From Allomyces macrogynus ATCC 38327 (Eukaryota; Blastocladiomycota; Blastocladiomycetes; Blastocladiales; Blastocladiaceae), in contig GG745346.1 of the NCBI GenBank assembly GCA_000151295.1, positions 97,117 through 161,116 of the forward strand: 64,000 bases of DNA. The letters are read 5' to 3'. This document shows positions 1 through 10,616 of this stretch, in pieces (the stretch's first letter is position 1; each line of letters opens with the position of its first letter). The translations under genes were made by a program, and so were the position numbers. The notes under the pieces were generated by a model that was given only the letters and a program-made list of their open reading frames with translations, did no database searches and had not been told where the DNA came from.

Positions 1-139
1 GCCAATCACAGTCACGTCCCTCGCTTTTGTGACCTTCACTTCACGACACTAAAACGCCAAACCGACGCTCTCAAGTCTCAACACACAGCTAATGCCAATT
101 CGCACGCAAGCCAATAAGTAATAAACATCCCCGACCCCA

Positions 140-1771
140 TCACGTCTTCCCCACCGCGTTCCACCACCTCATCCCTCCACCCCGACTCTTCTCCGCCGCG
201 CTCTCCCCCTCAACAACCTCCAACTGCCCCATCGACCCCAAAATCCACTGAATCGCGGGCTTTACGGCCCGTTTCTCCGATGCCATTGCCGCGCGCGCCT
301 TGACCGCATGCACCCGATGACTCCGGCGCACGCGGGCGCGGACAATCAGCTTGAACAGTGCCTCGACGATCAACCAACAGGTGGAGAGGCACGTGGTCAC
401 GGCCATGCGCAGGAACCTATTGTGCTTGGAGAGGGCATTGTACGCGAGCGTCGTGAGCCAGACGAGGAGGTACTCGGTGGTCAGGACCCAGAAAGTTGTG
501 CCGAGCGCGACTTGGACTGACGCGTTGGTCAAACTCCGTGCGGGGGCAGCAGTCGGATCGGTCGCGGCAACCGTCGAGCTGGGCTGCGAAGTGGTGGAGA
601 GTCCCGACGTGGGCGAGGTGGTTGGTGAGAGGACACTGGACGGTACCGGTGCGGGTATGGCCGGGGGCGTGATCGTCATGGCCGGCGGTCGGACAGCTGC
701 GAGAATGCTCGACCGCTTCGGCCGACTTGGCGCCGGCGCAGATGATCTTGCAGTGCTCTCGGACCCGTCAGAAGCCGGCACAGTCGCTGCCGCTGGCACC
801 ACAGGCGCGGTCGCGGGATTGCTCGACCCCGTCGGCCGCCCTGTCGCCGGTAGTACCGGCCGTGCATGATCAGGCCCGTCAGGCACCGTCGGAGACGCCA
901 GAAGGGCGACGCGAGCTCTGCGGCCGTCACATCCACGCCCGACACGCTCGCGCGCGGTCGCGACACGGCATCTTTCAACCTCGCTGGAATCCGCGACACG
1001 AGCGCACCCCGCACCAGAGTGACGTGCACGCTGTACGCCGTCATCGCGACAACCGCGATCGGAAACACGGCATTCACGTACAGCAATACCGCCCACCACG
1101 GCGACGACGCGGTCCCAGAGGTGTCCCAGTCGTTGTCCAGCGCAAGCAGCATATAGCCCGCAATAAACGGCGGGATCAGGATGGCGGCCGCGAGTAGTGC
1201 CGCGTGCCACATGCGCCGCTGGGCCGAGATGGACTTGAAGCAGAGCCCGGCGACGCGGAGCGTGATAATGAGCAGCGAGATGCCGCCGATTGGGAAGAAG
1301 AGGATTGCGCGCGCCGTGTAGTACGCTGGCCACATGGCCACGTTCGGCGCCGCCTGCACGGCGATCAGCGCGTTGGTCGCTTCCCCCGCGATCGGCCGCG
1401 AGGAGGAGCAGTTCCATGCGGCCGTCACTGCCAGGGATACAGCTTGATCGTGCGGCGGGTCCGGCGAAGAGGTGCGCGGCTGGCGGGGTCCCGGCCCCCG
1501 GAGCACGTCGGCGGCGTGGCGTGTGTCGTAAGAGACGCGTGAGAAGGGACGAGGACGACATGAGGTGTGCGGCGACCATGGCGATGACGAGGAACAGGGC
1601 GGCGACGCTGAACAGCCACGAAATGATCACGACGGCGCGTGTCAGTGCCACTTCGTCGGGCGGAATCGTGAGCGTGCCGGGTATCGCGCGCGCCGCGGGG
1701 TTGTGGACGGCTTGCGGATCGTGAAATGGCGGGTCCGGGTGCTTGGGGCGGGCGTGGTCTGGGTCAATCAT
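140..1771 (-). CDS. Hypothetical multi-pass membrane protein (spliced or frame-broken)
   Basis: The function is not recognised. The ATG at 1771 opens a frame with a hydrophobic segment at about residues 43-68. Between about 1450 and 880 the credible protein runs in a second minus-strand frame holding three more hydrophobic segments (around FFPIGGISLLIITL, AAILIPPFIAGYMLLAL and YVNAVFPIAVVAMTAY). From about 800 to the stop at 140 it returns to the first frame, with a Ser/Pro/Thr-rich linker and two more hydrophobic stretches (around FWVLTTEYLLVWLTTL and TTCLSTCWLIVEALF). This gives six or seven membrane spans. Two short introns would explain the frame changes, for example acceptor ...CCTGGCAG near 1433 and donor GTACTAC near 855, but the exact joins are unsure and a sequencing indel is possible. 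A receptor-like or transporter-like role cannot be told from sequence alone. Confidence 0.5.
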   Translation of the reverse strand: MIDPDHARPKHPDPPFHDPQAVHNPAARAIPGTLTIPPDEVALTRAVVIISWLFSVAALFLVIAMVAAHLMSSSSLLTRLLRHTPRRRRAPGAGTPPAAHLFAGPAARSSCIPGSDGRMELLLLAADRGGSDQRADRRAGGAERGHVASVLHGARNPLLPNRRHLAAHYHAPRRRALLQVHLGPAAHVARGTTRGRHPDPAVYCGLYAACAGQRLGHLWDRVVAVVGGIAVRECRVSDRGCRDDGVQRARHSGAGCARVADSSEVERCRVATARERVGRGCDGRRARVALLASPTVPDGPDHARPVLPATGRPTGSSNPATAPVVPAAATVPASDGSESTARSSAPAPSRPKRSSILAAVRPPAMTITPPAIPAPVPSSVLSPTTSPTSGLSTTSQPSSTVAATDPTAAPARSLTNASVQVALGTTFWVLTTEYLLVWLTTLAYNALSKHNRFLRMAVTTCLSTCWLIVEALFKLIVRARVRRSHRVHAVKARAAMASEKRAVKPAIQWILGSMGQLEVVEGESAAEKSRGGGMRWWNAVGKT

Positions 1772-2435
1772 GACCAGTGAGCGGTGACGGTGCCGTTGCC
1801 GTGGGCAGAATGGATTAGGTCGAATGATTTGCGAGTCCAGAGCGGCGCGTCAGCGAATCCGATTCCGGTGCTCACGAAACGGGTGAGCGTCGCGGTTGGC
1901 AGCAAACTGGTCTGTCAACTGGCACAATGCGCAAAGAACGCCTGTTCCGCCTCGAGCCGTGCGCCAAACGGATTGCATCAAGTTGCGCAAGCGCGCAACG
2001 CATCGTTCCGCTCCCGCTGGGCGATCGCGAGGTCGGCAGACGCTCCTTTGCTGTCCCTGTGCCACGTCCGCACGATTTGGTGGTAGGTTGGAGCGCGACA
2101 GGCTGACAGTGATTGTGATCGCAGCGCACAAAACGAGTGTGGGAGACGCGGCCCGGTCCGCACACTGTTGTCTCACGGATGGTGGCGGCTTCGATCTGAT
2201 GTCTGACGTTCTCATCCTCGCCGCTTCCGGCGACCGCGTGCGGCTGCTTGTGATCCGAGCATATCGGAGCATAGCCCCCAGCATTAAGTCTGCAAAGCTC
2301 AAAGAACGGTTCTACGCAGTCGTACAACACATGCAAAACGGGTCGAGCAGACGATAAAGAGGGCATGGACGGGATTGAAGAGGTGGACAAGCAAACATGG
2401 CTACTCAAGATCAAAAAAGACGGTTCGGCGACGTG
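1772..2435. other. Intergenic spacer, no gene seen
   Basis: Only short overlapping frames on both strands, with no recognisable domain or splice-linked coding signal. It separates the starts and ends of two minus-strand genes and probably holds the promoter of the membrane-protein gene that starts at 1771. Confidence 0.5.
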
Positions 2436-3744
2436 CTACACCTTGTTGCTCCCGCGCCGCAGCGTGCCGACGGTCGCCTCGGCCGCGTGATGCACCCATC
2501 TGCCCAGTCGCACGGGTTCGCGCACTGGGTGCACGCGATGCACCATGCTCTCGATGTTGGGCGCGTGGTGGTCGGCCCATGCCGTGCCGTGGCCCGGCTG
2601 GTCCTCGCTGATTACCATGCACTCGGGCGTGTAGAGGTCGTCTGTCCGGACGAAATGAAAAGCGTCAGAAACAGGACATACTCGTCATAAAAAACAACAA
2701 CAACAATAACAGCGACAACGTACGCGCATGAATCACGTCCCAAAACTCCTCGCCATCCATCGACCGCTGGCGACACGCCTCGAGCACGGCTGCGGGCACG
2801 CGGTTAATCAGCAGCATCCACTCCCACGCATCGTCGCACGGCTCTGACGCCGTTGTATGCCCCTTGCCGCGGCGCGGTCCACCGAGCCACCGCATCCACC
2901 CGGCCTGCACGCGTTGCCGCAGTGATCGCGGCGCGTCGTCGTCCCCATCCCCGTCACTATCGAGTGCAGCCGACGCGGCAGCCAGGGCGAGTCGTGACCG
3001 CGGTCGCGGCATCACAGGTGGAGCGCGGTGCAGGACCCGTGCCAAGCCGGCCAATGCGGCACGGATTTCAGGTACGTGCGCAACGCGACCGTCGCGCTCG
3101 AGGGTGGTCGCGATCACGACGCGTACGCCGGCGCTGTGCGTGCGCAGCGTATGCATGAGAACCGAATCGGGTCCGCACGGGCCCGCGAGTGCCGAGAGCG
3201 GCACGTCCGCGACGAGCGTGCGTGCTGGGCCGACGACGTGCATGTGCGGGTGGCCCAGGTACGGCGTGGCCGTATCGGGTGGCGGGACGGGACTCGTCGT
3301 GGTTGCGCGACCAGGAGATGCGATGCGAACGGCCAAAGTCGACTTACCCATGCCATCGGCGCCCATGATCAGCAGCATCGGGCGGCGGCGGTTTGGTCGG
3401 ACGGTTGGAGCGGGTGGTGGGAGTGGTGGCGCGGGGTAGACGAGGTGCTGCACGCCCGCACCGGCGCGCGTGGTCGTGGATGAGGACGTGGACCGGATAG
3501 AGAGCGCTGCAGGGGATGAGGGCGCCGAGCTGGATATTGCCGGGTGGCGCCGTTTGACGGAAGCAATCATCGCGGCGTGTGCATGCTCGGTGCTGTCGTC
3601 ATCCTCATCGTGCGTGTCGTCGTGTTGGGGTCGTGCTGCCCGCGGGTACCACGACCACCGACGCCACGATCCGGCCGCCAGCGCCGCGGACGTCGACGAG
3701 CGGCGCGCCGATGGTGGTAGTGCAGTTGTTGCCGAGGTCGCCAT
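2436..3744 (-). CDS. P-loop NTPase-like protein of unknown family
   Basis: Two exons are proposed: 3744-2724 and 2641-2436. The donor is GTACGT at 2723, the acceptor ...TCCGGACAG is just before 2641, and there is a CTGAC branch-like site inside the 82-base intron. The join preserves frame (one base plus two) and gives 408 residues. The first 115 residues are low-complexity and acidic/Ser-rich. A hydrophobic strand then leads into GADGMGKST, a Walker A phosphate-binding loop, at about residues 128-136. No clear Walker B or GTPase NKxD motif is visible. The C-terminal exon has a conserved-looking Trp/His-rich tail. The start was set at the ATG in good context at 3744. An upstream frame (about 3870-3660) shows a signal-peptide-like stretch, so an extra 5' exon is possible. 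It could be a degenerate kinase or GTPase; I do not assign it. Confidence 0.62.
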
Positions 3745-4858
3745 GGCTATGCTGGGCCGAGAAAGCAAGCGCCGCAAAGAGGATGCTCGTCAGGCAGGGA
3801 GGAGAGTACGCCGCCCTTTTCGCGGGAGCAGCAAGGCTTGAAGCGCCGCGATAAATCGGGTCCAGTCACCGTCGCGGGCTGAGCTGGTAGATCGTGACAA
3901 GCTCCCTCGGCGTGCGCTGGAGCCGGAGAATCGGTTGCTGGTCGCGTCGGTGAGATGCGGAGCTGGATCGCGAAGTGGGGTTGGTTGCGGACGCGGCGGG
4001 TCGAGCTCCAAATTGCTCTCGCGGTGTGCAGTTGCAAGATGCGCTGCTTGCGTCCCGCAGAGTTTGGCGGGCAGGAGAGCAGCAGGAGCGTGGGGAGGTG
4101 GAGGAGAACACCGTTGCAGCAGGGTCAATCATGGTGATCAACGGCGCGACAGCGAACAAAGAAAGCACGAAGCGGCAGCAGCGGTTCATCATTGTGACCG
4201 TTGTCCAGCATTGACTTTACTCTCTGTTGGCTGGTGTGCTTCTCTGCGTGGTGGCGCAGCAGCGATCGTCCTTGCCGATACAGAGCCGTACGTGCGAGTG
4301 ACTTGGTCACATGCCACGCCCATTCCCACGCGGAGGACGCCTTGATCACCAGCTTGTGAACGTCGTTTTGCCTGCACGTCGGCATCGGCCGCGAGCAGCC
4401 GTCCACCGCGTCCGTTCGATCCTGCAGTTCATCCTCCCCCCCCCCCCCCCCCCGCAAAACTTGTGCCCGACTGCAACGAGGTACCCAACCCGCGGCAGAC
4501 GCGCCTGGACCTGCCCAACTCACGCCGTGGGTCACAGCCATCAAACAGCAACCTCCAGAACAACTCGCAAACGGCACCGCCATCACGAACCCCAGCTTCC
4601 TCGTGCGGCTCCAACCTCCCCAGTTCCGACCACTTGCTGGTGTGCCGACGACGCAGCCACATTGGGACCCTGGCGTCGCGCTTCGCGCCACGTCCTTCGA
4701 TTGCGCCCGTGTTGCTCGAAACGACCCCGCCGACCTGCTGGTAATGTGCCCCCGGCCAAATGATTCGCGTTGGCGCAAACCCTGACATTGCCGGACTGGT
4801 CTTCCTTAGTTTTTGGGCGAGCCCGCCGTTTTTATCATCATCGCGCCTGACACGCACC
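3745..4858. other. Intergenic, with possible unplaced 5' exons on the minus strand
   Basis: Minus-strand frames here include a hydrophobic N-terminus starting at 4192 (CRFVLSLFAVAPLITMI) and, near 3800-3650, a stretch reading like a cleavable signal (SILFAALAFSAQ). Either could be a 5' exon of the P-loop gene or part of another small gene, but I found no join I trust. An 18-base C run lies at 4436-4453. Confidence 0.3.
4436..4453. repeat. C18 homopolymer
   Basis: Eighteen consecutive C residues read directly. The length may be inaccurate in the assembly. Confidence 0.9.
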
Positions 4859-5188
4859 ATGCCGCCGCCGAGCACCTCCACACGCCGTGCGACCGCGCCG
4901 ACCAACCAACCATCGGCGCTCGCCATGGTCCTCGCCCTCGCCGTGCTCGCGTGGGCCGCCACCAACCTGGTCGGCCTCTCGTACGCGACATCCATGATCC
5001 GCGACGTGCGCGCTGCTGCAACGAGCGCACGTGTTCGCTCGTGTGTCCGCCAGCTCGTGTGGGCGCTGATCGCGTGCCCGTTTGCCACTTTCGCGCGCGT
5101 GATCGCGTGGCCCTTTTCCATCGTGAACCGAGTCGTCGGTGCTGCCGCACGGTCCGCGGCGGGAACGTGGACGCGCAGTTGGGATTGA
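4859..5188 (+). CDS. Small putative membrane protein
   Basis: An ATG preceded by CACC opens a 109-residue frame with strong G/C third-position bias, which supports coding. A polar Pro/Thr-rich N-terminus is followed by a hydrophobic segment (about residues 23-41, MVLALAVLAWAATNLVGL) and a second amphipathic or hydrophobic stretch (about 66-88). No family is recognised. The frame may continue into a second exon: a separate coding-like block in another frame ends at 5630, and an intron from a GT near 5130-5150 could link them. The opposite strand is also open here but has poorer codon character. Confidence 0.42.
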   Translation: MPPPSTSTRRATAPTNQPSALAMVLALAVLAWAATNLVGLSYATSMIRDVRAAATSARVRSCVRQLVWALIACPFATFARVIAWPFSIVNRVVGAAARSAAGTWTRSWD

Positions 5189-5381
5189 CGCGCGGCCCGC
5201 GCGGAGGGCGGCGTCAACGCCGGTCGGTGGTGCGGATGCAGGTCGATCAGCGGCGCAGACGGCTGAGTTGCCACGTCACCTGTCTCATCCGTCGCCGCGG
5301 CCGTCAACAGCAGCAGGACAGTCATCACGACTGTATGCCGCCACAAGATTGACGCCTCGCCGCGCGTCGGCTGTGGCCTCG

Positions 5382-5630
5382 CCCTCCTCATCCCCGCCAT
5401 CGCTGAACCTGCGTCACGGCAAGCCCGATTGGTCAAATGAGACCCACAACGGGCCCGTTTACGGCGTGGCGCAGGCGCTCGCCGCTCTCGTGGCCATGGA
5501 CGACACGGAGGGCAGTTCAGCTTCGTCTCGGCGCGTGCTTCCACGGCGACGGTCGGTGGAGAGACTCGTCGCACCAGCGTGTGAGGGCGAGGATATGGAC
5601 GTGATGTGCGATATGCCCGCGTCCGAATAA
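5382..5630 (+). other. Possible terminal exon of the preceding small gene
   Basis: The frame ending at the TAA at 5630 has coding-like codon choice (HGKPDWSNETHNGP, then an Ala-rich helix and an acidic tail ending in CDMPASE). It is in a different frame from the 4859 gene and has no good start of its own. I suggest it is a downstream exon; the acceptor was not located. Confidence 0.3.
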
Positions 5631-6833
5631 TACCGCGGGCTGTACAACTCGATAACGTATGCTTCTCTGTTTCTCTCCGAGGAGCATCTCTTGGCACCCG
5701 CGCTCTGAACCTATCTGAGCTGCGACCAGTCTTTACCACGTTCTTCGTTCAACGCAAGCAGAAAGTGGTCGAGAGAATGGCCAGAGAGCATCTTTCGACG
5801 GATACTTTGGGAAGTATGAGCGCCCACGTTTGGAACGGCCTGACCACGCACGCCAGTTGTCAAGGCCACTCAATACCGAGAAGGATGGTGAGGGACGCGG
5901 GCAGAGGGGGGCGAGAATCGAGCTGACAATCCGTACCAGAGCAGGGCCGGCACATCAGAACCAAGAATGGCGTGCGCAGCAGCAAACATAGCAAGTGTGC
6001 TAGCGAACATGGCTCAGGTAGGCGGGTTATTGAGCAGCACATTAATTTTTGGCGATTAGAACAGCTAGCCGCGCTCTTGACTTGCGACCGAGTGCTGTAT
6101 GAGCTGGCGGCGGTCTGTGCCTAGTCTGATTTTTGGCTTGCTATACATTACGCGTGAGGAGAATGGAACAATTCCAAAACAAAATCGCCTTTTTTCTCGG
6201 CCTGTGTGCAACTTGTGACCCTTTGCTGCCTTGCATCGGAAAGACCAAAACAGTGCCTTTCCGTGGTGCAGCGGCGAAGTGGATGCGATTGCTGGCGAGA
6301 AAATGAAGTTCAAAGATTTGTGTCAAAGGAGTTTTGGAAGTGTTCCAACATAAGACCAACTGGACTCGTTCTTGTTTGGTTGGGATGGGTATGGTGGCGC
6401 TGGTGCTGAATGGCAGAAGTGTTCGAGCGAGTTGCGTCCCACTTCTCATTCTGCGCGTTGTCTGCGTTGTGTATGGTTCGGAACGCGGGTGCGCCACTAG
6501 GAGTGCCAAGAGGCACGCGAGCTGGCAGGTTGCCACAAAGCAGTACCTCCACTGGCTGCGCCTCTTCCTCGTGCTGCAGTCGCGACTGTGGGCGACCGCA
6601 TCCCATACTTTCTTGGCGGACAGCACTCCCTGCACTCGTGTTGGCACCTACTCTTGAACCTGCCGTCACGCTCTCCGGTCTCCTGCACGGTTCCCGACCC
6701 CACTCTGCACCGACAGCCTCGTTCGAGCCAACAAGATTCTTGACGAACATTGCCCGACTCTGCCCTTCGGCCAGCACCAGCGACACCAGTAAACCCTGCC
6801 CCGTCGTCGTTTCCAACTGTCGCGCTGCACATC
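5631..6833. other. Intergenic, no gene seen
   Basis: About 1.2 kb with lower GC than its neighbours and only short frames. Nothing recognisable on either strand. The last part presumably contains the promoter and 5' UTR of the PAP2 gene. Confidence 0.5.
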
Positions 6834-8206
6834 ATGGCAGCCTTCATGCCAAATATCGGCGCGAATGCGTCGCCGCGCTCGCTCATCAACCCGGGCCAGC
6901 GCCGCCACCTCGGCCTCGAAATTATCGCTCTGATTGTCTTCTGGGCCATTGGCGGCGTGCTCAACATTCTGCCGCCGCAAAAGCGGTACCATTCTTGCCC
7001 AGCTCGCGCTCGCGGCGCCGACCTTTCAACGCGGACCGAGGGTTGATTGATCCACGTCGTCCGCTGCCAGGACCTTCAATGTCAACGACATTACGCTTCA
7101 GAACCCGATGCGCGAGCAGACGGTGCCCGAATGGCTCGCTTTTGTACGTTTTCTGCGCACCCGTAATTGGCATTTGTGAGCACATTGCGCGCGAAGCTCA
7201 CGCGGATGTGTCTCGTTAGGTCCTCGTCGTCGTTGTGCCGTTCATTTTCATTTTCCTCATCGGTCGGACGCGCGCTGGGCGGCCCGTCCTGGGTCTACTC
7301 GTGTCGACGGGCTTGGCGCTGCTCGTCACTGGCGCGCTCAAGAACCTGGTCGGAGGCCTGCGCCCCGACTTCCTTGACCGGTGCAAGCCCAACCCAAAGG
7401 ACACGACGCAGTGCACGGGCGAGGTGAGCATCGTCAACGAAGGCCGCCGGTCGTTCCCGTCGGGCCACTCGTCGGGTGCGTGTCCCGCTCTTTCTCAACG
7501 AACGTTGTTCCTTGCCAACTGACTTGGCTCGCTTTCCTTTCCAGTGAGCGCCGCGGGGCTCGTCTACACGTCGCTCTACCTCGCGTCGTTCATGCGCGTC
7601 TTTGACGCCAATTGGGACGAGGCCAAGGGCGGCCCCATCTTTCTCTCGTTCCTGCCCTCGACGGGCGCCGCGGCGATTGCCCTGACGCGCATCGTCGACA
7701 ACCGGCACCACTGGCTCGACGTCTTCACGGGCTTCATTCTCGGCGCCTTCTGCGCGTACCTGTGCGCGCGGCTCTACATTCCCGGCTTTGCTCAGCAAGC
7801 GTCCGTCTCGGCGATGCTGCGGCACGCGCTCTATGGCGACAATGCGAGCGTCGAGGCGGACGGTATGGGCCTTCTCGCGCAGCTGCACGCGGAAATGCGC
7901 GTGATTGCCGCCGAATCAGTCGAGGCGTCGCGCAACGGTCCTCCGCACGTCGTCTACGTGGTCAACGAGAACATGGTGCAGAAGCTGCTTGCCGAGGGCC
8001 ATCTCGGAACGCTCGTCGCCGACGACACGAACGGACGGCCCACGCCGTTGGGTGGCACGGGTGTCCGTCCGGCCGAGCATGTCGTCGGGACCTACCCGAT
8101 GGCACCAGCGTCGCTCGACCCGCTCTCGGCGCCCACGACTTATGCGACGCCGCCGCTGCGCAACGGGGCCGTGTCGCAGTTGCCGCTCCTGGCGCCGACG
8201 CGCTAA
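6834..8206 (+). CDS. PAP2-family lipid phosphate phosphatase (LPP/DPP1 type)
   Basis: Dephosphorylates lipid phosphates such as phosphatidate or diacylglycerol pyrophosphate at a membrane (family knowledge). Four exons: 6834-6985, 7071-7143, 7220-7475 and 7545-8206, giving 380 residues. Donors are GTACCA, GTACGT and GTGCGT; every join keeps frame. All three catalytic motifs are present: KNLVGGLRP (about 116-124), PSGH (155-158, written across the third intron) and R-x5-H-x3-D (R209, H215, D219). The residue before Arg in motif 3 is Thr rather than the usual Ser. The hydrophobic segments flanking these motifs fit the six-span PAP2 fold. The C-terminal 120 residues are a polar tail not needed for catalysis. 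An in-frame ATG at 6750 could add 28 residues; 6834 was chosen because it directly precedes the conserved N-terminal region. Confidence 0.93.
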
Positions 8207-8618
8207 CGGATTCGCGAGTTGCCGGCGCGCGTGCGTGCTCCCTGCGCTCCATTTCTTGGCGCCGGAGCAGTGGCGCCGAGTGTCAGGACCAAGCTTTTGT
8301 CTAGCACTTTGTAACGTGCCTCATTTTTCCCGCCTCATACAGTCTATTTTATCAGGTCACATGAGAATATACCATAATGTGCTGGTGATTTCTGCAAGCA
8401 AAGCGGCTTCGCTTTGCACTCGTTGACCTCCAAATCGTCGACACTATAGCATGCATCATGATCGCAGCAACTGGCCGCACCCACCATTTCCCTCGGCGAG
8501 CAGCTTTGCCGGCCCAGTTTCCCGCGCGATCGGCTCCATTTTCGACTTTTTCATTCAGCAGCGCCGACCAAGAACGACTGTATTGCAGCCTGATCCGACC
8601 AACTCTAAGCCCAGCATC
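8207..8618. other. Spacer between PAP2 and MFS genes
   Basis: About 0.4 kb, AT-richer than the flanking exons. It holds the PAP2 3' UTR and the MFS promoter. An alternative in-frame MFS start lies at 8451. Confidence 0.5.
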
Positions 8619-10565
8619 ATGTCCAAGCCGGCCTTGCAAAAAGAGCCCCTCTCGCTCTCTGTCGCGTGGCTCTCGCCGCCGCCACTGGCCGATGACCATC
8701 TCGACGCTGTATCGCCGCCATGGCCCACTTCGTTGCGGTCACGGACGGCGACCGTGTGCTCGACGCGCACGTATCGGTCCGTGACGTACGGCACCTACGC
8801 GGCCGGTGATCTCGCGACGCAGGTCGAGGACGAGGAGGCCGTGCCGTTGTCCCAGCGGACGCCGCTGCCAATGCGGTCGATGGCGGTATTGCTTGTATGC
8901 ATCTTGTCAGAGCCGTTCAGTTTGTCGGTGTTGTTTCCGTTCGTCTACTTCATGGTACGGGGTCGTAAGCGTTGGGTCGCGGAAGGGCCACGCGGGCGAG
9001 GAGAGAGCTTGGCTGACCTGCCGTTGCGGGGATAGGTGCGCGACTTTCACGTCACCGACGACGAGGCACAGCTCGGGTATTATGTCGGGTTCCTCGCGTC
9101 GGCATTCTCGATTGCGCAATTCTGTACGTCGGTCGGCCCGCTTCAAGCTGCTCTTTGTTGTCACTCCACTCACTGGACGGATCCGGTGCCGACAGTGACG
9201 TCGGCGCTCTGGGGATGGACGTCCGACAAGTGGGGCCGCCGGCCGGTCCTGCTCATTGGCTTGATTGGCAACACGCTCTCGATGCTCTCGTTTGGACTCA
9301 GCCGCGACCTGACGTGGGCGATTGCGAGCCGGCTCGTGTGTGGGCTGCTTAACGGTAACATTGGCGTGGCGAAATGCGTGCTCGGCGAGATATGCGACGA
9401 GACCAACATGGACGACGGGTTTGCGCTTTTTGGGCTCGGGTGGGGGATGGGCGGGATTGGTATGCTTTTCGTGCACTGCGACCAGTTCGTGGATGTAGAA
9501 GCTAATATGCCTTGAGTGGTTCATAGTGGGCCCGATGATTGGCGGCCTTCTCTCGAACCCGGCCACAAGGTGGCCGTGGCTCGGCACCGCGTTCCCGTTC
9601 CTCGCCGAGCACCCATATTTCCTGCCGTGCCTCGTGTCGGCAATCGTCTCGCTCGTTGGGTTTATCATGGGCTTCCTCTTCCTCGAGGAGTCGCACCCGG
9701 GCGTGCGCGCCGCATCCCACCGCGACGAGCGTGTGCCGCTCCTACGCGATTCCACCATTGACGACAGCACCGAGACGCTTGCTCCACCTGCCACGGGCAT
9801 TTCCGCCGCATCCTACCACGCGATCGTCGGGTACGCTCTGATCGCGCTGCACACGATTATTTTCGACGAAGTCTATGCGCTGTTTGCCGTGCAGCAGCTC
9901 GCGCGCGGCGGGCTCGCCATGACGCCCGCGCAGGTCGGCACGTCGCTCGCGGTCATGGGGTGCATGGAAATGGTCCTGCAGTTGACGGCGTATCCGGCCG
10001 TCGCGCGCCGGTTCACGCTGCGCAAGGTCTACGCGTGGGCGCTGGTCGGGTACCCAGTCGCGTACGCCATGTTCCCCACGGTCGCGATAATCTTGGGTGC
10101 GCGGGATTGGGGCGCGTACCATGACGCGGTACTGTGGACGGGCGTGTTGCTCGCGCTCGGTGCGAGGCTCGTGTGCTGCGTGATGGGGTTCACGGCGGTC
10201 ATGGTCATGGTACGCGATTGTGAGATTTGTTCCCGTCCCCTGGACAAAAGCTGACGCCACTGCATCTTCAGATCAACAACTCGGCGCCGACCGAGTACCT
10301 CGGCCGCGTCAATGGGCTTGGCCAGACCGCCGCCGCCGCCGTCCGCGGGATCGGGCCGGCGCTCGGGACCACCGTCTTCGCGTGGTCGCTAAGCAGTGGC
10401 CTGTCGTTCCCGCTCGACCACCAGCTCATTTGGGTGCTGCTCGCGAGTGTGTGCGTCGTGCAGGTTGCGCACCCGTCTTCTCCCCGAATCGTTGAACCGC
10501 AAGCACACCACAGACACACGGCGGTAAAAGAAGGACTGACATCGCACTGGGGAGACTTGATTTGA
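8619..10565 (+). CDS. Major facilitator superfamily transporter
   Basis: Proton-coupled type transporter, 554 residues in five exons: 8619-8954, 9036-9123, 9196-9459, 9527-10209 and 10272-10565. All internal joins keep frame, with GTACGG, GTACGT, GTATGC and GTACGC donors. MFS signature A is clear in the loop after the second span (DKWGRRP, about 152-158). About twelve hydrophobic segments follow, with a central cytoplasmic loop around residues 300-330. The layout resembles the fungal ZRT-like/tetracycline-resistance MFS group (LTSALWGW before DKWGRR, GPMIGGLL later). The substrate cannot be inferred. Near 10470 the reading frame leaves the expected family ending: shifting by one base gives RLLPESLNRK and a stop at 10525-10527, a typical MFS tail, so a one-base insertion is likely. 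An upstream ATG at 8451 is also in frame. Confidence 0.9.
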
Positions 10566-10616
10566 TTGCCGCGCTGGCCGCACCGTCCTCTCTCAACAAT
10601 AGAAACCCCACTCTAT

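Noticed and set aside
4429..5739. A long minus-strand frame of 436 codons opposite the small membrane protein
   Set aside because: Poor codon character, low-complexity translation and overlap with a plus-strand frame with strong third-position GC bias. It is a by-product of high GC.
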